From Sulfurimonas sp. (lineage in GTDB: Bacteria > Campylobacterota > Campylobacteria > Campylobacterales > Sulfurimonadaceae), in the NCBI GenBank assembly GCA_027063745.1, contig JAMORG010000012.1:1-47788 (forward strand): a DNA stretch of 47,788 nt, in the 5' to 3' direction. The position numbers were made by a program, and so were the translations under genes. This document shows, piece by piece, positions 43,885 to 47,788 of this stretch (the stretch's first letter is position 1; the number at the start of each line of letters is the position of its first letter). The notes beneath the pieces were generated by a model. The model was not told the DNA's origin and did no database searches. It saw only the letters and a list, made by a program, of their open reading frames with translations.

Positions 43885-44934
43885 ATGTTGGATACCATCT
43901 ATTTGGGGAATCCTCTTAAGAGTTGGCTTTTAGCCTTTGTTATAGCAGCAGGAGCTGTGATATTTGCACGTCTGTTTTATTGGATCATTCAAAAAACAAT
44001 CAAAGCATATACAAAACAGACAGATAATGATTTGGATTTTATCATTATAGATATGCTTGAAGAGCCTCTCTCTTTAGCACTTTCGCTTCTTGGTATATGG
44101 TTTGCCATAGATATCTTAGACATTAGTGATGGTGTTAAAAAATTTATTGATGCTGTCTTTTACTTTTTAGTGATCTTTAATGTAGCATGGTTTGCCACAC
44201 GTCTCTTAGATTCGATTATTGAGAAGTATATTGCACCAAAAGTCAAAGAGAGTGAAACAGATCTTGATGATATTTTGCTGCCGATAGTCAAAAAGCTTAT
44301 CAATGTCGCCATCTGGGCTGTTACTATTATAATCGGTGTAGATAATGCCGGCTATAATGTAACAACTATGATTACAGGCCTTGGTATTGGAGGCTTGGTC
44401 TTTGCTCTTGCTGCACAAGATGCCGTATCCAACCTTTTTGGCGGATTTATCATCTTTAGCGACAAACCTTTTAATATCAATGAGCGTATTATATTAAACG
44501 GTTTTGAGGGGTATGTACGAGAGATAGGTTTACGCAGCACGAAACTTGAAACATTAGATGGTAGAATAGTTACCATTCCCAACTCAAAAGTAACAGATAA
44601 TGCAGTACTGAATGTAAGTAGGGAAAAAGGAAGAAAGGTTAAGTTTTTTCTTGGGCTTACGTACGATACAGCACCTGAGGAGATTGAGCGTGCAAAAGAG
44701 ATTTTACATAAAATTATTGATGAAAATGAAAATACACAGGATGCAGTTATCGCGTTTGACTCCTTTGGTGATTTTTCACTCAATATTCTGGTCATTTACT
44801 GGATCAAAAAAGGCAGTCCGATAGCAGCTACAAACGATGCTGTCAATATGCAGATTTTAAAAGAGTTCAATGCTGCAAAACTTGATTTTGCATTCCCTAC
44901 GCAGACAATCATTATGCAAAAGAGTGAGGCATAA
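43885..44934 (+). CDS. MscS-type mechanosensitive channel
   Basis: 349 residues: about five membrane helices, the last with the MscS pore signature (TTMITGLGIGGLVFALAAQDAVSNLFGGFIIF, about 160-190), then the beta domain (INERIILNGFEGYVREIGLRSTKLETLDGRIVTIPNS) and cytoplasmic vestibule domain. It releases solutes upon hypo-osmotic shock. AAGGAG lies a few bases before ATG 43885. 21 bases after the HerA-like gene, so cotranscription is possible; convergent with mutY with a 5-base gap. Confidence 0.93.
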   Translation: MLDTIYLGNPLKSWLLAFVIAAGAVIFARLFYWIIQKTIKAYTKQTDNDLDFIIIDMLEEPLSLALSLLGIWFAIDILDISDGVKKFIDAVFYFLVIFNVAWFATRLLDSIIEKYIAPKVKESETDLDDILLPIVKKLINVAIWAVTIIIGVDNAGYNVTTMITGLGIGGLVFALAAQDAVSNLFGGFIIFSDKPFNINERIILNGFEGYVREIGLRSTKLETLDGRIVTIPNSKVTDNAVLNVSREKGRKVKFFLGLTYDTAPEEIERAKEILHKIIDENENTQDAVIAFDSFGDFSLNILVIYWIKKGSPIAATNDAVNMQILKEFNAAKLDFAFPTQTIIMQKSEA

Positions 44935-44939
44935 TGAGT

Positions 44940-45860
44940 CTATACTAGCTTAGCTAGTGCCTTTTTTACAAGAGAGGAGAGTGGTGCACTCTCTATCTCA
45001 TCAAAAGCGATCCACTGCGGCTCTTTTGGTGCCTCATCAATTCTGTAGAGTTTGACTGTAAGTCTGTACTTTGTGTAGGCATGTTTAAAGCTTGTTATAT
45101 AGTTCTCCTCAAGAGGGTCAACTTCTGGGAGTGCGAGCATTCCTTTATACATACTTCCTTCTGTTTTTACCAGTGCTATCTTTTCATCTTTTATATAAAC
45201 ACCAAAGAAAAGATCCATCGCTTCATACGCTGTTTTTTTTGTCTGTGTGTAGAGCTCTGGCTCCTCTTTTCCTTGACACTCACTTGCAAGTGGGCAGAGA
45301 CTACATTGTGGATTTTTAGGTGTGCAGAGCATTGAGCCTAGATCCATAAGAGCGAGGTTATGAGCGCGTGGTTCTTTGTCGTTTAGAATTTTTTCTGCTG
45401 CTTGGTTGAGTGTTTTTTCATTTGGATTCAGCAGGGCGCAATAACGTTTTATGACTCTTTTGATGTTGGTATCGAGTACGACTATATTTTGATGGTATCC
45501 AAAGGCACAGATGGCACTGGCTGTGTAGCTGCCAATGCCTGGGAGTTTGAGTAGCTCTTCATAACTCTTTGGCAGTGCATCTTGGCAGAGCTTGGCGGTT
45601 TTGTGCAGATTGCGTGCACGTGAGTAGTACCCCAGCCCGCTCCATGCAGCGATAACCTCCTCCTCTTTTGCCTCAGCGAGGGCTTTGAGAGTCGGAAACT
45701 TTGCCAAGAACTGCGGATAGTACTCATCTCGCACACGATTTACCTGTGTTTGTTGCAGCATTATCTCGCTGAGATAGATATGGTAGATATTAGTTGTCTT
45801 TCTCCATGGAAGTGCATGGCGACCATATTTTTCATACCACTTTAAGAGTCTTTTTTGCAT
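44940..45860 (-). CDS. mutY: Adenine DNA glycosylase
   Basis: Removes adenine paired with 8-oxoguanine. 306 residues: catalytic E32 (SEIMLQQTQV), helix-hairpin-helix LPGIGSYTA (106-114), D130 in VLDTNIKR, and a 4Fe-4S cluster C179, C186, C189 and C195 with the C-x6-C-x2-C-x5-C spacing. The C-terminal NUDIX-like domain that reads 8-oxoG is short but present. A ribosome binding site is weak. The Fe-S cluster depends on NifSU. Convergent with the MscS gene. Confidence 0.96.
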   Translation of the reverse strand: MQKRLLKWYEKYGRHALPWRKTTNIYHIYLSEIMLQQTQVNRVRDEYYPQFLAKFPTLKALAEAKEEEVIAAWSGLGYYSRARNLHKTAKLCQDALPKSYEELLKLPGIGSYTASAICAFGYHQNIVVLDTNIKRVIKRYCALLNPNEKTLNQAAEKILNDKEPRAHNLALMDLGSMLCTPKNPQCSLCPLASECQGKEEPELYTQTKKTAYEAMDLFFGVYIKDEKIALVKTEGSMYKGMLALPEVDPLEENYITSFKHAYTKYRLTVKLYRIDEAPKEPQWIAFDEIESAPLSSLVKKALAKLV

Positions 45861-45990
45861 TGGAAAAGAATTACCTTTTGTGAAATTAAATATATTTTTT
45901 TAAGAAATATTAAGCTAATATTCTCTTTTTAAATTATAAATTGTTATAAATTACTTTATGACAATCAATCAAATGAAAGAGAGAAAACAT

Positions 45991-47490
45991 ATGTTTCAAA
46001 AGGGTATTTTATCATTAATGGCATTATTTTTAATGCTGTTTTCAGGGTGTGCGGAGCTAAATTATGACAAACTTGCTTCTTATTTGGAGGAGAAGCCACA
46101 GAAGGTTTATAAGTCTGATAAAGATGTATTAATGTTTATCTTAGACGGCTCTGGAAGTATGATGGAGCGTGATGGATCTGGAAAGGTCAAGATAGTTGCT
46201 GCAAAAGATATGCTCAAAGATATCTCTAGTCAGCTAGATAGTAATAAGACAAATGTAGGTCTTATCTCGTTTAATGACGGATGTCATAGCACAGAGCTAC
46301 TAATTGAGCCATCCAACAATGACTTTGACCATGTTGTAACGGTCTCTTCAGCTATCTCTCCATCGGGGAAAACACCTCTGGCTGCATCTATCCGTAAAGC
46401 AGGAGATGTTTTAAAAAGTATAGATAAAAAAGTAAATATTATTATCATCAGTGATGGTGTTGAGACATGTGGCGGGAACCCTGTTGCTGAAGCAAAACGC
46501 TTAAAAAGCAAATATGGAATCGATGCGCATATCTATGTGATAGGCTATTCTGTAGATGGTAGTACAAAAAGAGCACTGGAGCGACTTGCTCAAGCTGGAG
46601 GAGGGAGTTACTATTCCGCTGATGACAGTGTTGCGCTTGACAAGATTATTACTACAATTACCGATGAGTTAGATATTAAAGCAGACAACTGGGAAGGAAA
46701 TACTTTTAAGTTCAAGATTAACTTTGACAGCGGGTCTGCAAAACTGAAAAAAGAGTACTACCCTCAAGTAAAACAGCTGGCAACATACCTTAAGAAGACA
46801 GGCTATGCAGCAGAGCTTCAAGGGCATACAGACTCAAGTGGTCCAAAAAAAGCCAACCAACGCCTCTCTCAAAAAAGAGCACAGTCTGTTGTGGATAAAC
46901 TTGTAGAGTATGGTGTGGATAAAGATAAAGTTTATGCGGTAGGTTTTGGTGAACTGGCTCCAATAGCTACTAACAAAACAAAAGAGGGACGCTTTGAAAA
47001 TCGTCGTGTGGAAGCACATATAATTAAAAATGGTAAGATGGATATCTCTTATATCAATCAAGCAAACGCAAAAAATGTTGTGAATGTGAAGTATGCAGAT
47101 AACAACTCATTTATTGGTTATTATAAAGTATTAGACCCATATAGAAGCTATGATGAATATCATGTATGGATGGAACTCTATGCAAATGAAAGAGGCTATT
47201 TTTCTGAATATGATAATAATAGAAAACTGACAAAAAGAGGTGAAGAGTCACTGGCTTGGGATTACTCAAGAACAAAACATATCATCTCTTTAGACTATTC
47301 AGATCATAACAAAAAGCCTGGTTGGGCTGAGTTTACTGGACGCGTGAGCGGAAATACAAATGATTTTCGTTTAACTGGTCACTGGGGTAATGGTAAATCT
47401 GGAACAGTTGTAATGATTCGTATTACACAAGAAGAACTAGAGTGTATGAAGAAAAATGGGAAGTTTGTAAACGGTACTTGCTCAAGATAA
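45991..47490 (+). CDS. Outer-membrane lipoprotein with vWA and OmpA domains
   Basis: 499 residues from ATG 45991. The signal ends in a lipobox, LFSGC (Cys near 19). A von Willebrand A domain follows (about 35-215) with the metal site DGSGSM (DxSxS) and later SDGVETCGG; then an OmpA peptidoglycan-binding domain (about 235-345, INFDSGSAKL to ENRRVEAHI), and an unrecognised C-terminal domain with four cysteines near or at its end (ECMKKNG, NGTCSR include two). GAGAG before 45991 favours this start; ATG 45958 would add 11 residues and has TATAAA at 45945-45950 just before it. It likely tethers the cell wall and captures ligands. Gap 45861-45990 is AT-rich promoter. Confidence 0.88.
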   Translation: MFQKGILSLMALFLMLFSGCAELNYDKLASYLEEKPQKVYKSDKDVLMFILDGSGSMMERDGSGKVKIVAAKDMLKDISSQLDSNKTNVGLISFNDGCHSTELLIEPSNNDFDHVVTVSSAISPSGKTPLAASIRKAGDVLKSIDKKVNIIIISDGVETCGGNPVAEAKRLKSKYGIDAHIYVIGYSVDGSTKRALERLAQAGGGSYYSADDSVALDKIITTITDELDIKADNWEGNTFKFKINFDSGSAKLKKEYYPQVKQLATYLKKTGYAAELQGHTDSSGPKKANQRLSQKRAQSVVDKLVEYGVDKDKVYAVGFGELAPIATNKTKEGRFENRRVEAHIIKNGKMDISYINQANAKNVVNVKYADNNSFIGYYKVLDPYRSYDEYHVWMELYANERGYFSEYDNNRKLTKRGEESLAWDYSRTKHIISLDYSDHNKKPGWAEFTGRVSGNTNDFRLTGHWGNGKSGTVVMIRITQEELECMKKNGKFVNGTCSR

Positions 47491-47512
47491 GAGAGAGTTA
47501 GATCTCTTGTCT
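47489..47512 (+). terminator. Weak terminator after the vWA-OmpA gene
   Basis: AAGAGA (47489-47494) and TCTCTT (47503-47508) can pair, followed by a T-rich run. The stem is short. Confidence 0.4.
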
Positions 47513-47535
47513 TTTGAAAAAGCATAAAAATAAGA

Positions 47536-47541
47536 TATAAT
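47536..47541 (+). promoter_or_regulatory. -10 box of the last gene
   Basis: TATAAT, 30 bases before ATG 47572, with AAGG (47561-47564) between them. Confidence 0.55.
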
Positions 47542-47571
47542 TTAAGATAAATAAATTTATAAGGTTGTTTT

Positions 47572-47788
47572 ATGAAAAAAGTATCTGTACTCTTTTTTAT
47601 GCTGGGGTTATTTGGAGTAACACTTGTAAGTGCTCAAAATCTTTCAAAAGAAGAGATATTAAAACAAAAACATATAAAAGAACAGCTCGAGCGTGAGAAG
47701 AAGTTTGCTAAAGAGCAGAAGTTTTATCAGGGGGATGAGTACGATTTAAGTGAGGAGGAAGTTGATCCAAAAGACTTAGATACCATTC
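47572..47788 (+). CDS. Secreted hypothetical protein, 3' end outside window
   Basis: 72 codons are visible. The N-terminus MKKVSVLFFMLGLFGVTLVSA is a Sec signal peptide, probably cleaved after the final VSA. What follows is highly charged and helical (EEILKQKHIKEQLEREKK, then an acidic stretch with YDLSEEEVDPKDLD). No family can be named from this part. Own promoter and AAGG ribosome binding site are present. Confidence 0.75.
   Translation, partial: MKKVSVLFFMLGLFGVTLVSAQNLSKEEILKQKHIKEQLEREKKFAKEQKFYQGDEYDLSEEEVDPKDLDTI

Overview
The window looks like a chromosome segment of a sulfur-oxidising member of the Campylobacterota (formerly Epsilonproteobacteria), most likely Sulfurimonas or a close relative. 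This is inferred from the AT-rich, tightly packed DNA, a detached sox cluster (soxC, soxD, soxY, soxZ), housekeeping NifS and NifU instead of an Isc system, CcoG, a rnhA-rnc-aroC run, and sigma-70 promoters with strong -10 boxes but poor -35 boxes. No species is named by the sequence. No rRNA, tRNA, CRISPR array, prophage or insertion sequence was recognised, and no gene-free stretch exceeds about 220 bp.

Layout. 1-6935 (+): glmM (first base of its start codon lies outside the window), lspA, tig, clpP, a protein with a degenerate GGDEF domain, def, and a YifB/ComM-type AAA ATPase. 6928-7069: a small cassette of direct repeats and hairpins between convergent genes. 7061-10549 (-): metH. 10749-17620 (+): a catalytically degenerate serine-recombinase-like regulator, ccoG, a very large DUF748/AsmA-like protein and a YeiH-type exporter. 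17718-21404 (+): a hypothetical gene, a LapB-like TPR protein, rnhA, rnc and aroC. 21418-33476 (-): a DUF4395/DUF302/MOSC operon with three TTG starts, soxC-D-Y-Z, a toxin-antitoxin pair whose 49-residue antitoxin is easily missed, a DUF2231 membrane protein, a helical protein of unknown function, DUF493, moaC, mobA, an OmpA-type protein and leuC. 33678-39974 (+): nifS, nifU, a 2-oxoglutarate oxygenase, DbpA helicase, a FIST-GGDEF sensor and a small unknown gene. 39971-47788: an RBBP9-type hydrolase and a DUF234 nuclease-like protein (-), divergent from a HerA-like ATPase (+), then an MscS channel, mutY (-), a vWA-OmpA lipoprotein and the start of a secreted protein.

How the genes fit together. 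The physiological core is thiosulfate/sulfur oxidation: SoxYZ carries the sulfur substrate and SoxCD, a molybdenum-haem dehydrogenase, oxidises it. Molybdenum-cofactor genes (mobA, moaC) and a MOSC protein lie on either side of the cluster, which matches the need of SoxC for the cofactor. CcoG serves copper insertion into the cbb3 oxidase that receives the electrons, and NifSU supplies Fe-S clusters. The rest is mostly housekeeping: envelope precursors, protein quality control, DNA and RNA maintenance.

The items most worth following are: an over-represented non-palindromic heptamer (GCGTGAG, 36 copies counted by eye) that resembles an uptake- or Chi-like genome signal; a HerA-like ATPase divergent from a DUF234 nuclease-like gene whose only plausible start codon is ATT; the degenerate resolvase beside ccoG; consecutive leaderless-looking genes at 35.9-38.0 kb; and the repeat cassette at 6.9-7.07 kb.
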